The position numbers and the translations under genes were made by a program. From Anomaloglossus baeobatrachus (taxonomy: Eukaryota > Chordata > Amphibia > Anura > Aromobatidae), in NCBI RefSeq assembly GCF_048569485.1, contig NC_134364.1, forward strand, positions 128,875,089 to 128,939,088: 64,000 nt of DNA. The letters run 5' to 3'. The notes under the pieces were generated by a model, which had not been told where the DNA came from, ran no database searches, and saw only the letters and a program-made list of their open reading frames with translations. This document shows positions 19,202-28,459 of this stretch, piece by piece (within the stretch, counting starts at the first letter, position 1; the number at the start of each line of letters is the position of its first letter).

Positions 19202-20849
19202 CAGTTAGGTCCAGAAATCTTTGGACAGTGACACAATTTTGGCGAGTTGGGCTCTGCATGCCACCACATTGGATTTGAAATGAAACCTCTACAACAGAAT
19301 TCAAGTGCAGATTGTAACGTTTAATTTGAAGGTTTGAACTTAAATATCTGATAGAAATTGTAGGAATTGTCACATTTCTTTACAAACACTCCACATTTTA
19401 GGAGGTCAAAAGTAATTGGACAAATAAACCAAACCCAAACAAAATATTTTTATTTTCAATATTTTGTTGCGAATCCTTTGGAGGCAATCACTGCCTTAAG
19501 TCTGGAACCCATGGACATCACCAAACGCTGGGTTTCCTCCTTCTTAATGCTTTGCCAGGCCTTTACAGCCGCAGCCTTCAGGTCTTGCTTGTTTGTGGGT
19601 CTTTCCGTCTTAAGTCTGGATTTGAGCAAGTGAAATGCATGCTCAATTGGGTTAAGATCTGGTGATTGACTTGGCCATTGCAGAATGTTCCACTTTTTTG
19701 CACTCATGAAATCCTGGGAAGCTTTGGCTGTATGCTTGGGGTCATTGTCCATCTGTACTATGAAGCGCCGTCCGATCAACTTTGCGGCATTTGGCTGAAT
19801 CTGGGCTGAAAGTATATCCCTGTACACTTCAGAATTCATCCGGCTACTCTTGTCTGCTGTTATGTCATCAATAAACACAAGTGACCCAGTGCCATTGAAA
19901 GCCATGCATGCCCATGCCATCACGTTGCCTCCACCATGTTTTACAGAGGATGTGGTGTGCCTTGGATCATGTGCCGTTCCCTTTCTTCTCCAAACTTTTT
20001 TCTCCCCATCATTCTGGTACAGGTTGATCTTTGTCTCATCTGTCCATAGAATACTTTTCCAGAACTGAGCTGGCTTCATGAGGTGTTTTTCAGCAAATTT
20101 AACTCTGGCCTGTCTATTTTTGGAATTGATGAATGGTTTGCATCTAGATGTGAACCCTTTGTATTTACTTTCATGGAGTCTTCTCTTTACTGTTGACTTA
20201 GAGACAGATACACCTACTTCACTGAGAGTGTTCTGGACTTCAGTTGATGTTGTGAACGGGTTCTTCACCAAAGAAAGTATGCGGCGATCATCCACCACTG
20301 TTGTCATCCGTGGACGCCCAGGCCTTTTTGAGTTCCCAAGCTCAGCAGTCAATTCCTTTTTTCTCAGAATGTACCCGACTGTTGATTTTGCTACTCCAAG
20401 CATGTCTGCTATCTCTCTGATGGATTTTTTCTTTTTTTTCAGCCTCAGGATGTTCTGCTTCACCTCAATTGAGAGTTCCTTAGACCGCATGTTGTCTGGT
20501 CACAGCAACAGCTTCCAAATGCAAAACCACACACCTGTAATCAACCCCAGACCTTTTAACTACTTCATTGATTACAGGTTAATGAGGGAGACGCCTTCAG
20601 AGTTAATTGCAGCCCTTAGAGTCCCTTGTACAATTACTTTTGGTCCCTTGAAAAAGAGGAGGCTATGCATTACAGAATTATGATTCCTAAACCCTTTCTC
20701 CGATTTGGATGTGAAAACTCTCATATTGCAGCTGGGAGTGTGCACTTTCAGCCCATATTATATATATAATTGTATTTCTGAACATGTTATTGTAAACAGC
20801 TAAAATAACAAAACTTGTGTCACTGTCCAAATATTTCTGGCCCTGACTG
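19202..20849 (-). mobile_element. Complete Tc1-like transposon with IR/DR ends (1648 bp)
   Basis: The ends match as inverted repeats: the left end starts CAGTTAGGTCCAGAAATCTT, and the right end reversed starts CAGTCAGGGCCAGAAATATT, both continuing TGGACAGTGACAC. They are flanked by TA (19200-19201 and 20850-20851). About 200 bases in from each end lies a second binding-site-like repeat (about 19404-19424 and 20627-20648) containing CAAAAGTAATTG. This gives the inverted-repeat/direct-repeat arrangement known from Sleeping Beauty-type elements. It carries one undamaged transposase frame. Confidence 0.95.
19456..20490 (-). CDS. Tc1-family DD34E transposase, open frame of 344 codons
   Basis: This is a complete transposase that would cut and paste the element at TA sites. 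N-terminal paired DNA-binding region: a first helix-turn-helix with KSIREIADMLGVAKSTVGYI (about 22-41), the GRPR hook (58-61), then a second helix-turn-helix with FTTSTEVQNTLSEVGVSVSK (79-98). Catalytic residues: Asp151 in ILWTDETKINLY, Asp248 in VQMDNDPKHTA and Glu283 in SPDLNPIEHAF. The 34 residues between the last two make it DD34E. The glycine-rich KHGGGNVM box is present. Length is normal for the family and no break is seen. The start is the ATG whose complement ends at 20490. Whether it is active is unknown. Confidence 0.95.
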   Translation of the reverse strand: MRSKELSIEVKQNILRLKKKKKSIREIADMLGVAKSTVGYILRKKELTAELGNSKRPGRPRMTTVVDDRRILSLVKNPFTTSTEVQNTLSEVGVSVSKSTVKRRLHESKYKGFTSRCKPFINSKNRQARVKFAEKHLMKPAQFWKSILWTDETKINLYQNDGEKKVWRRKGTAHDPRHTTSSVKHGGGNVMAWACMAFNGTGSLVFIDDITADKSSRMNSEVYRDILSAQIQPNAAKLIGRRFIVQMDNDPKHTAKASQDFMSAKKWNILQWPSQSPDLNPIEHAFHLLKSRLKTERPTNKQDLKAAAVKAWQSIKKEETQRLVMSMGSRLKAVIASKGFATKY

Positions 20850-20856
20850 TATACTG

Positions 20857-20937
20857 AGGTAGAGTACTACACAGGTATGAGTGATGAAGAAAACAACACA
20901 GGCGAGTATGGGTGATGGAGAATACTACACAGGTGAG
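20857..20937. repeat. 31-bp minisatellite, left part
   Basis: Degenerate copies of the 31-bp unit (GAGTGATGGAGAATACAACA plus CAGGCGAGTAT) lie between the Tc1 element and the solo LTR. The last five bases, GTGAG, form the left target duplication of the LTR. Confidence 0.9.
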
Positions 20938-21500
20938 TGTGACGGGGTGTACATCAGAGCAAAGAGAGACAACAGGCCGAGGATGATCCAACAGGTTTAC
21001 TAACAGGAATACAGGAACAGCACACGACAAGTCCAAATAAAACAGATTCGGGGGCACCTCCCGATAATCCAAAGTGCCAGATCACGACAAAATAGTCCTC
21101 TTCAGAGTCCCAGAAATCCCACACAATCCACTGGACGGCAAGATCTGTCCGCAGAATCAGATCTCGCTCCCTTCCTCTTGAAAACTCAGCTCCCAACTGC
21201 ATTTAGAAACAGGAGTGAATTGTCTGAGCTCGTGGGCCCGCCCCTCAAGGGTAGGGGTCTATGCAATGGTTGGGCCCACTAGAAGATTCTAGAAGGTTGG
21301 CTCCGAGATGTCTACAGGTTTGTGTAGTTGGTGTTATCCACTGCTTACGAAACAATGAGAAGTTCCCCTGGCTGTGTGGACAAGAGATAATTGCATTATG
21401 GGCCCAGAGACACAGGAGATGGGGGGGAAGGTATGGTTACTTACATCCCAAGACATAGTATTACAGCAAATACAGTGAGAAGGTAAAATACATCATGACA
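20938..21500 (-). mobile_element. Solo LTR, Gypsy/ERV-like (563 bp)
   Basis: The segment begins TGTGACGGGG, ends CATCATGACA, and is flanked on both sides by GTGAG (20933-20937 and 21501-21505), a 5-bp target duplication. Removing it restores a normal 31-bp repeat unit, so its limits are precise. Read on the minus strand it has the look of an LTR ending in a T-rich then CCCGTCACA stretch. No internal coding region is present, so it is the product of recombination between two LTRs. A Gypsy family is likely but not proven. Confidence 0.85.
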
Positions 21501-23130
21501 GTGAGTAAGAGTGATGGAGAATACAACACAGGTGAGTATGAGTGATGGAGAATACTACACAGGTGAGTATGAGTGATGGAGAGTACAACACAGGCGAGTA
21601 TGGGTGATGGAGAATACAATACAGGTGAGTGTGAGTGATGGAGAATTCTATACAGGCGAGTATGAGTGATGGAGAATACAACACAGGCGAGTATGAGTGA
21701 TGGAGAATACTATACAGGCGAGTATGAGTGATGGAGAATACAACACAGGCGAGTGTGGGTGTTGGAAAATACACAGGCGAGTGTGGGTGATGGAAAATAC
21801 ACAGGCGAGTATGGGTGATGGAGAATACAATACAGGTGAGTGATGGAGAATACTATACAGGCGAGTATGAGTGATGGAGAATACTATACAGGCAAGTATG
21901 AGTGATGGAAAATACTATACAGGTGAGTATGGGTGATGGAGAATACAACACAGGCGAGTATGGGTGATGGAGAATACAACACAGGTGAGTATGGGTGATG
22001 GAGAATACAACACAGGTGAGTATGAGTGATGGAGAATAATATACAGGCAAGTATGAGTGATGGAGAATAATATACAGGCAAGTATGAGTGATGGAGAATA
22101 CTACACAGGTGAGTATGGGTGATGGAGAATACAACACAGGCGAGTATGAGTGATGGAGAATACAACACAGGTGAGCATGGGTGATGGAGAATACAACACA
22201 GGCGAGTATGGGTGATGGAGAATACAACACAGGCGAGTATGAGTGATGGAGAATAATATACAGGCAAGTATAAGAGATGGAGAATACAACACAGGTGAGT
22301 ATGGGTGATGGAGAATACAACACAGGCGAGTATGGGTGATGGAGAATACAACACAGGCGAGTATGGGTGATGGAGAATACAACACAGGTGAGTATGGGTG
22401 ATGGAGAATACAACACAGGCGAGTATGGGTGATGGAGAATACAACACAGGCAAGTATGAGTGATGGAGAATACTACACAGGTGAGTATGAGTGATGGAGA
22501 ATTCCACACAGGTGAGTATGAGTAATGGAGAATACTACACAGGTGAGTATGAGTGATGGAGAGTACAACACAGGCGAGTATGGGTGATGGAGAATACAAA
22601 ACAGGCGAGTGTGAGTGATGGAGAATTCTATGCAGGCAAGTATGAGTGATGGGAAACACAACACAGGCGAGTATGAGTGATGGAGAATACTATACAGGTG
22701 AGTATGAGTGATGGAGAATACAATACAGGTGAGTGTGAGTGATGGAGAATACTATACAGGCGAGTATGAGTGATGGAAAATACAAAACAGGCGAGTATGG
22801 TTGATGGAGAATACTATACAGGCGACTATGAGAGATGGAAAATACAACACAGGCGAGTATGGTTGATGGAGAATACTATACAGGTGAGTTGTTAGTGATG
22901 GAGAATACTATACAGGCGAGTATGAGTGATGGAGAATACTATACAGGCAAGTATGAGTGATGGAGAATACTATACAGGTGAGTATGAGTGATGGAGAATA
23001 CAACACAGGTGAGTATGAGTGATGGAGAATACTATACAGGTGAGTATGAGTTATGGAGAATACTATACAGGCGAGTATGAGTGATGGAGAATATTATACA
23101 GGTGAGTATGAGTTATGGAAAATACTACAC
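21501..23130. repeat. 31-bp minisatellite, main part, about 52 copies
   Basis: The units read GAGTATGAGTGATGGAGAAT followed by ACAACACAGGC or ACTATACAGGC, with GAGT/GGGT and CGAG/TGAG variants. The period is 31 bp, so a frame shifts with every unit. The minus strand lacks stops in all three frames, which gives open frames up to 268 codons that are not genes. The right end fades near 23130. Confidence 0.95.
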
Positions 23131-23445
23131 TGTGTAGTGGAGAATAGTGATGGGGATACAGATTAGGCTGTGAGTAGATGATGGAATTACAGGGAGAGTA
23201 TTAATGATGGGGAATGTAACGGATGAGCGAGGTAGAGGAGGGTGGAGACGGCAGGAGTATTACTCCGGAGAACTGTCAATATGAAACAGAATAGTAATGG
23301 CAGGAATCATTATTGATCTTTTTTGCGGGGATGAAAGCTGCAGAGAATCCTCCAGAATATACAAATATAGAGGAGCGTGTGTTCATATGCCATCATACTG
23401 CTCTATGTATGTATGTGTATATATGTACATGTATGTATATATTAT
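23131..23445. other. Short unique spacer with a (TATG)n-type microsatellite
   Basis: About 300 bases lie between two tandem arrays. The only visible structure is a TATGTATGTGTATATATGTA-type microsatellite at about 23405-23442. No gene was seen. Confidence 0.6.
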
Positions 23446-24047
23446 CTTTTCTGTGATACTCTCTGTCTCACACTCTCTCCCTGTAAAACTCGTATTATCT
23501 TCTGTGACACTCTCCATCTCTATAATACTCATACTCTCTCTATAATACTTATATTCGATTCTGTGATACTCTCCATCTCATACTCTCCCCCTATAATACT
23601 CATATTATCTCTTCTTTGATACTCTCCATCTCATACTCTCTATAATACTCGTATTATCTCTTCTGTGATACTCTCTATCTCATACTCTCGCCCTATAATA
23701 CTTATATGATCTCTTCTGTGATACTCTCCATCTCATACTCTCCCCCTATAATACTCGTATTATCTCTTCTGTGATACTCTCCATCTCATACTCTCTATAA
23801 TACTCGTATTATCTCTTCTGTGATACTCTCCATCTCATACTCTCCCCCTATAATACTCGTATTATCGCTTCTGTGATACTCTCTATCTCATACTCTCGCC
23901 CTATAATACTTATATTATCTCTTCTTTGATACTCTCCATCTCATACTCTCTATAATACTCGTATTATCTCTTCTGTGATACTCTCCATCTCATACTCTCT
24001 CCCTATAATACTTATATTATCTCTTCTGTGATACTCTCCATCTCATA
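23446..24047. repeat. 53-bp minisatellite, left part
   Basis: The units contain TACTCTCCCCCTATAATACT, CGTATTATCTCTTCTGTGAT and ACTCTCCATCTCA, with shorter variants lacking part of the C-run. The array is pyrimidine-rich on the plus strand. It is interrupted at 24048 by a MITE. Confidence 0.92.
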
Positions 24048-24453
24048 AGGTACTGTCACACATAACGAGATCGCTAGCGAGATCGCAGCTGAGTCACCGT
24101 TTCCGTGACGCAGTAGCGATCCCGTTAGCGATCTTGTTATGTGTGACACCTACCAGCGATCAGGCCCCTGCTGTGAGATCTCTAGTCGTTGCAGAATGGT
24201 CCAGGCCATTTTCTTCAAAGGCGATGTCCTGCTGGGCAGGACACATCGCTGTGTTTGACACTGTGTGACAGGGTCACAGTGACTGCTGAGATCGTTATAC
24301 AGGTCACTACTGCGACCTGTATTGTTCCTGCATCGCTGGTAAGATCTGACTGTGTGACATCTCACCTGCGACCTCCCAGCGACTTACCTGCGATCCCTAT
24401 CAGGTCGTATCGTTTTCGGGATCGCTGATAAGTCGTTGTGTGTGACTGGGCCT
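24048..24453. mobile_element. MITE, about 406 bp, possibly PIF/Harbinger-type
   Basis: The insertion begins AGGTACTGTCACACATAACG and, reversed from its right end, begins AGGCCCAGTCACACACAACG. These are imperfect inverted terminal repeats of about 22 bp. ATA is present on both sides (24045-24047 and 24454-24456), and removing the insertion restores the 53-bp repeat. The interior is rich in GATCGC/GCGATC words that form further inverted pairs, and has no coding potential. A 3-bp duplication fits PIF/Harbinger elements. A TA-type reading is less good, and no autonomous partner is visible. Confidence 0.8.
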
Positions 24454-25440
24454 ATACTCTCCCCCTATAATACTTATATTATCTCTTCTGTTACTCTCCA
24501 TCTCATACTCTCTATAATACTCGTATTATCTCTTCTGTGATACTATCCATCTCATACTCTCCCCCTATAATACTCGTATTATATCTTCTGTAATACTCTC
24601 CATCTCATACTCTCTCCCTATAATACTTATATTATCTCTTCTGTGATATTCTCCATCTCATACTCTCCCCCTATAATACTCGTATTATCGCTTCTGTAAT
24701 ACTCTCCATCTCATACTCTCTCCCTATAATACTTATATTATCTCTTCTGTGATACTCTCCATCTCATACTGTCCCCCTATAATACTCGTATTATCTCTTC
24801 TGTGATACTCTCCATCTCATACTCTCCCCCTATAATACTCATATTATCTCTTCTTTGATACTCTCCATCTCATACTCTCTATAATACTCGTATTATCTCT
24901 TCTGTGATACTCTCTATCTCATACTCTCGCCCTATAATACTTATATGATCTCTTCTGTGATACTCTCCATCTCATACTCTCCCCCTATAATACTCGTATT
25001 ATCTCTTCTGTGATACTCTCCATCTCATACTCTCCCCCTATAATACTTATATTATCTCTTCTGTTACTCTCCATCTCATACTCTCGCTCTATATTACTTA
25101 TATTGTCTCTTCTGTGATACTCTCCATCTCTATAATACTTATATTCTCTTCTTTGATACTCTCTATCTCATACTCTCTCTAAAATATTCGGATTGTATTT
25201 TCTGTGATACTCTCCATCTCATACTCTCCCCCTATAATACTTATATTCTCTTCTGTGATGCTCTCCATCACATAATCTCTCCCTATAATAATCGGATTAT
25301 CTCTTCTATGATGCTCTCCATCTCATACACTCTCTCTATAATACTTATATTATCTCTTCTGTGATACTCTCCATCTCATACTCTCTCAATAATACTTAGA
25401 TGATCTCTTCTGTGATACTCTCCATCTCATACCCTCTCCT
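24454..25440. repeat. 53-bp minisatellite, right part, about 18 copies
   Basis: This continues the 53-bp array after the MITE. Units become more divergent towards the right and end near 25440 in general pyrimidine-rich sequence. The whole array, left and right parts together, holds about 30 units. Confidence 0.92.
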
Positions 25441-26505
25441 TATATTCCTCACATCTTGTATGATATTCTCTATCACTCCTGGATGTTTTTGTTACCACTC
25501 CTGAGTTATTTTGCCTCCCTGCCTGTATTGAGTACTCTCTGTGGCAGGGACACTTCTTTCTCTTATTAGTACTTCCTTCATTTCTTGGTGGCTGCTGTCA
25601 CCTTCCTGACTTTGTGTGTCTGAGCTTCACCACACCCTACTGTGCCCCCCTCCCAGTCTTTTCTGTACTCCTCTCTCCGCTCTCACATTCTACTCCTGCC
25701 AGCTACCTGTCTCTCTCTTACACAACTCCTCTCTTCCCGTCCTCCACCTTTCCTTACTCTGCCATCCTCCTTTTCTTGCTCATCCTTCTGTGTCCCTCTC
25801 TGAACCTCCAACCTCCTCATCCCTAACTCCCCACTGACCGCGCTCTCCCTCACAGCAGGCTCCCTTCCTTTTTCCTTCATCTACATCCTTTGGTCATTAC
25901 CTGGCGCTGAAAGAAGAACTTCCTAGGAATCTCACGTTTTCCATCTTGATTTATTTAAATTTTTTTGAAAATCATGATCTCCGGATAAAAATATTTATTC
26001 CAATTAGTGGCGGTGGGGGGAGCTAAATCTCTTGGTTCAGTTCTCCAGCAAAATTCTGGGTGCTCTCCAAGTTTCAGGGTTGGAAGTATCGCCTCCTCCG
26101 CACCTCCACCGAGAGCCCCCCGTGGGTTCGCCTCGGCTGTAAGATCCAGTTGGACGAAGCCGGTGAGAGAAACCTGGATGCTTCGGGTTGTCCCCACAGC
26201 TGGCAAAGGGTTAACAAGCAGGGCTTACGATAACAACCCTTTTGTCATTGAGTCAGGGGAAGGAAAAAAGGAAGCCTGCCTCCAGATAATACGGATCCTG
26301 TCCTCTAGTTACTTCCAGCAGTGGGAATCTAATGGCTGAGTGCGATGCTTTCTGCCTGTCGCTCTCACACAGACGAGGAGATGATTAACAGGAGTCTGCA
26401 TGTATCTCCATACGAGAAGCAGCAATAGGTGCCACTGAACCCTGAAGGAACCCTGCAAGCTCCAGATTCACCTTTCGGCATTCGGATCATGAGGTCCCTG
26501 TAGTC
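25441..26505 (+). promoter_or_regulatory. Upstream region and probable 5' UTR of the npr1-like gene
   Basis: The first 450 bases are C/T-rich without a clear repeat. From about 25900 the sequence becomes mixed and probably holds the promoter and 5' leader of the receptor gene. No convincing TATA box was seen, and the transcription start cannot be placed. Several upstream ATGs occur between 26330 and 26505, each closed by a stop. An in-frame TGA at 26443-26445 with no later in-frame ATG supports 26506 as the protein start. Confidence 0.55.
26489..26503 (+). promoter_or_regulatory. Four-codon upstream ORF ending two bases before the npr1 start
   Basis: ATG AGG TCC CTG TAG runs from 26489 to 26503, and the receptor ATG follows at 26506. 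An upstream ORF this close would limit reinitiation at the main start, so it may lower translation. Seen directly in the sequence; its effect is inferred and depends on the transcript beginning upstream of it. Confidence 0.6.
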
Positions 26506-27202
26506 ATGGCAAGAGGTTGGCTCCTGGCTTTGCTGCTGGTTTGGTTCCTTGGCTGCAGCTATCAATCAGAAGTTCAGAATTTGACGCTGGCCGTGGTTCT
26601 TCCTGAAACCAACACCCAATATCCATGGGCGCAGCCCAGAGTTGGACCGGCCATTAGGTTGGCCATTGAACGTATTAACAATGACTCCAATCTTTTGCCC
26701 GACCTCAACGTTTGGCCCGTGTTTGGGAACAGTGAGAACAAATATGGTAAATGCTCAGATGCCTCTGCCCCGTTGGTAGCTGTAGACTTTCAGTTCACCT
26801 ACAAACCGGCCGCGTTCATCGGCCCTGGGTGTATGTATTCAGCGGCTCCTGTTGGTCGTTTTACGGGGCACTGGAAGGTCCCTCTTATAACGGCTGGAGC
26901 CAGTGCCTATGGATTTGGTGAGAAAGTTGAAGAGTACAAGTTCACCACCAGGATGGGTCCCATCTACTTGAAGCTGGGACAGTTTGTGGTCAATCTCCAC
27001 CAGAATTACAATTGGAGCAGACGAGCTATGGTGCTGTACAGTGTGGACAAACAGGACGATCGCCCATGCTACTTCACCATCGAGGGTCCATATGTGGAGT
27101 TGGGCAAACTCAAAAACATGACCATAGCCGACATGAACATAAACGAGACGGAACCGGTCAACTTCACCCCCATCATCCAGGATATTATACAGAAGAGTCG
27201 CA
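26506..27202 (+). CDS. npr1: Natriuretic peptide receptor guanylyl cyclase, coding exon 1 (NPR1-like)
   Basis: First coding exon (232 codons plus one base) of a membrane guanylyl cyclase that binds natriuretic peptides outside the cell and makes cGMP inside. A signal peptide (residues 1 to about 19, hydrophobic LLALLLVWFLG) is followed by the N-terminal part of the ligand-binding domain. NLTLAVVLPETNTQYPWA, RVGPAI, GNSENKYGKCSDASAPL and GPGCMYSAAPVGRFTGHW fit NPR1 better than NPR2 or NPR3. Cys83 and Cys109 match the first conserved disulfide; Cys188 would pair with a cysteine in exon 2. N-glycosylation sequons lie at 25, 59, 169, 204 and 213. The exon ends in phase 1 at GTAAGT, after SR, where mammalian exon 1 also ends. 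The transmembrane, kinase-like and cyclase parts lie beyond the window. Confidence 0.92.
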
Positions 27203-27208
27203 GTAAGT
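27203..27208 (+). promoter_or_regulatory. Splice donor of npr1 exon 1
   Basis: GTAAGT follows the last coding base A at 27202 and is a near-perfect donor. Reading on would reach a stop three codons later. The one-base overhang matches the phase expected for the NPR1 exon 1/2 junction. Confidence 0.85.
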
Positions 27209-28459
27209 AGTGTTTATTTCAATCTATATCATGATGATGGTTTGTCCCTGATCACAATGTTAGCTCTTCTACATCTATACAAAGTGAGCATTTATGTTTC
27301 TGACGCCGTTGTGCTTACAGAAATGTTCACTTTGCAGCCATTACCCTGGCTAAAGCAAAGAGGCTTATTGGTGCCCCATTTGGCTCTTGAGACCCAGGAC
27401 TACAGCCGTGCTCAGCTGACTGACAGCTCTTATATCTGAGTCTGCTCCGCTACATCTGTCGGTTCTGTCATCTGACAGAATCATCTGTGCTACATCTGTA
27501 CGTTTTTGTGTAGTTACACAGCCTGCGAGCCATGGGTCCCTGTGGTTAGTCTCTTCTGAATTAATATTGGAGGAATGTTTCTAAAACAATTATGTTTTTG
27601 CAGTTATAGCTAAATTAAAGTTTAATCGCTCGTCCGCCCCCGACAGTCGCTTCGTTCTTGATTATTGATCTGGGTTGAGCTCTGCCTCCAGATTTGTGGA
27701 TCTTCACCCTGAGGGGTTAAGTCTCCGGTGACACAAGTGAAAAAACGACGACAAATCTGCCATTAATGAGTTTTAAGATCTCCTGGAGGAGTTTGGGATC
27801 AGCAAAATTCCTCACTGACAGGCGGCATTATAACAAAGCTCTGCCAAGTCTACACGCCTGATCCCTCCAGAGCTGAAGACAAGGCACAACTAAGAAAACT
27901 GCAATTGGAACTAAAAGTTGCAGCATGCCCTTACATTAACGTGGAGCGAGATGCCAAGCAGGGAAGTCCACATTTAATTATCCCAACATGTAATGACAGC
28001 ATGTGCTAGGCTTTATAATGTAGAAAAGGCTCCAGATCCATATGGGGACCATGGTGGGACCGGGCTCAGTACACATATCCCATTGTGCACCCTCACCCAC
28101 CACACTGTCACGTACTACCCTCTTCTCTCCAGCAGTGCCAGGGTTAACAATCAGTTTTAGGGAGTAGCAAAGTTAGAGAGCCGGTGAATGAGTAACCAGT
28201 TACCATAACCGGGAGACAGACGGCCATTTTACGATAAACACTGTTAAAGTATGAAGGGGTGTGTGACTGGCATATATGCTTCCTGCCACAAAAGGCAGGG
28301 TGCCAACTATAGAGACCAAATGCTGCCAACCACCTGACCTCCACCCATAACATAAAACTGAGTATGTGCAATGTCCGAGGTCTACGGACAACACTCCAAC
28401 TCGACCTCACACGTTTATATCAGACAGCAACACTATAAACATCACTAAAATACCCCTAT
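27209..28459 (+). other. npr1 intron 1, unique part
   Basis: About 1.25 kb of non-repetitive sequence follows exon 1. No second exon, transposon or RNA gene was recognised. Short open frames (for example 27242-27439) show no motif. It leads into the 42-bp array. Confidence 0.6.

Noticed and set aside
20078-20683. 201-codon plus-strand frame opposite the Tc1 transposase
   Set aside because: It is an antisense shadow of the transposase gene (19456-20490, minus strand).
21853-22659. 268-codon minus-strand frame in the 31-bp array
   Set aside because: The 31-residue protein period is the same DNA unit read in three frames in turn, so it is a composition effect.
25614-25837. Overlapping small frames in C/T-rich sequence upstream of npr1
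   Set aside because: Low-complexity Ser/Pro/Leu-rich translations of pyrimidine-rich DNA; two frames are open at once.
26506-27202. Assignment of the receptor exon to NPR2 or NPR3
   Set aside because: The GNSENKYGKCSDASAPL and APVGRFTGHW stretches fit NPR1 better. NPR3-specific sequence is absent and NPR2 has a different segment before the first cysteine. A lineage-specific NPR1 paralogue cannot be excluded.
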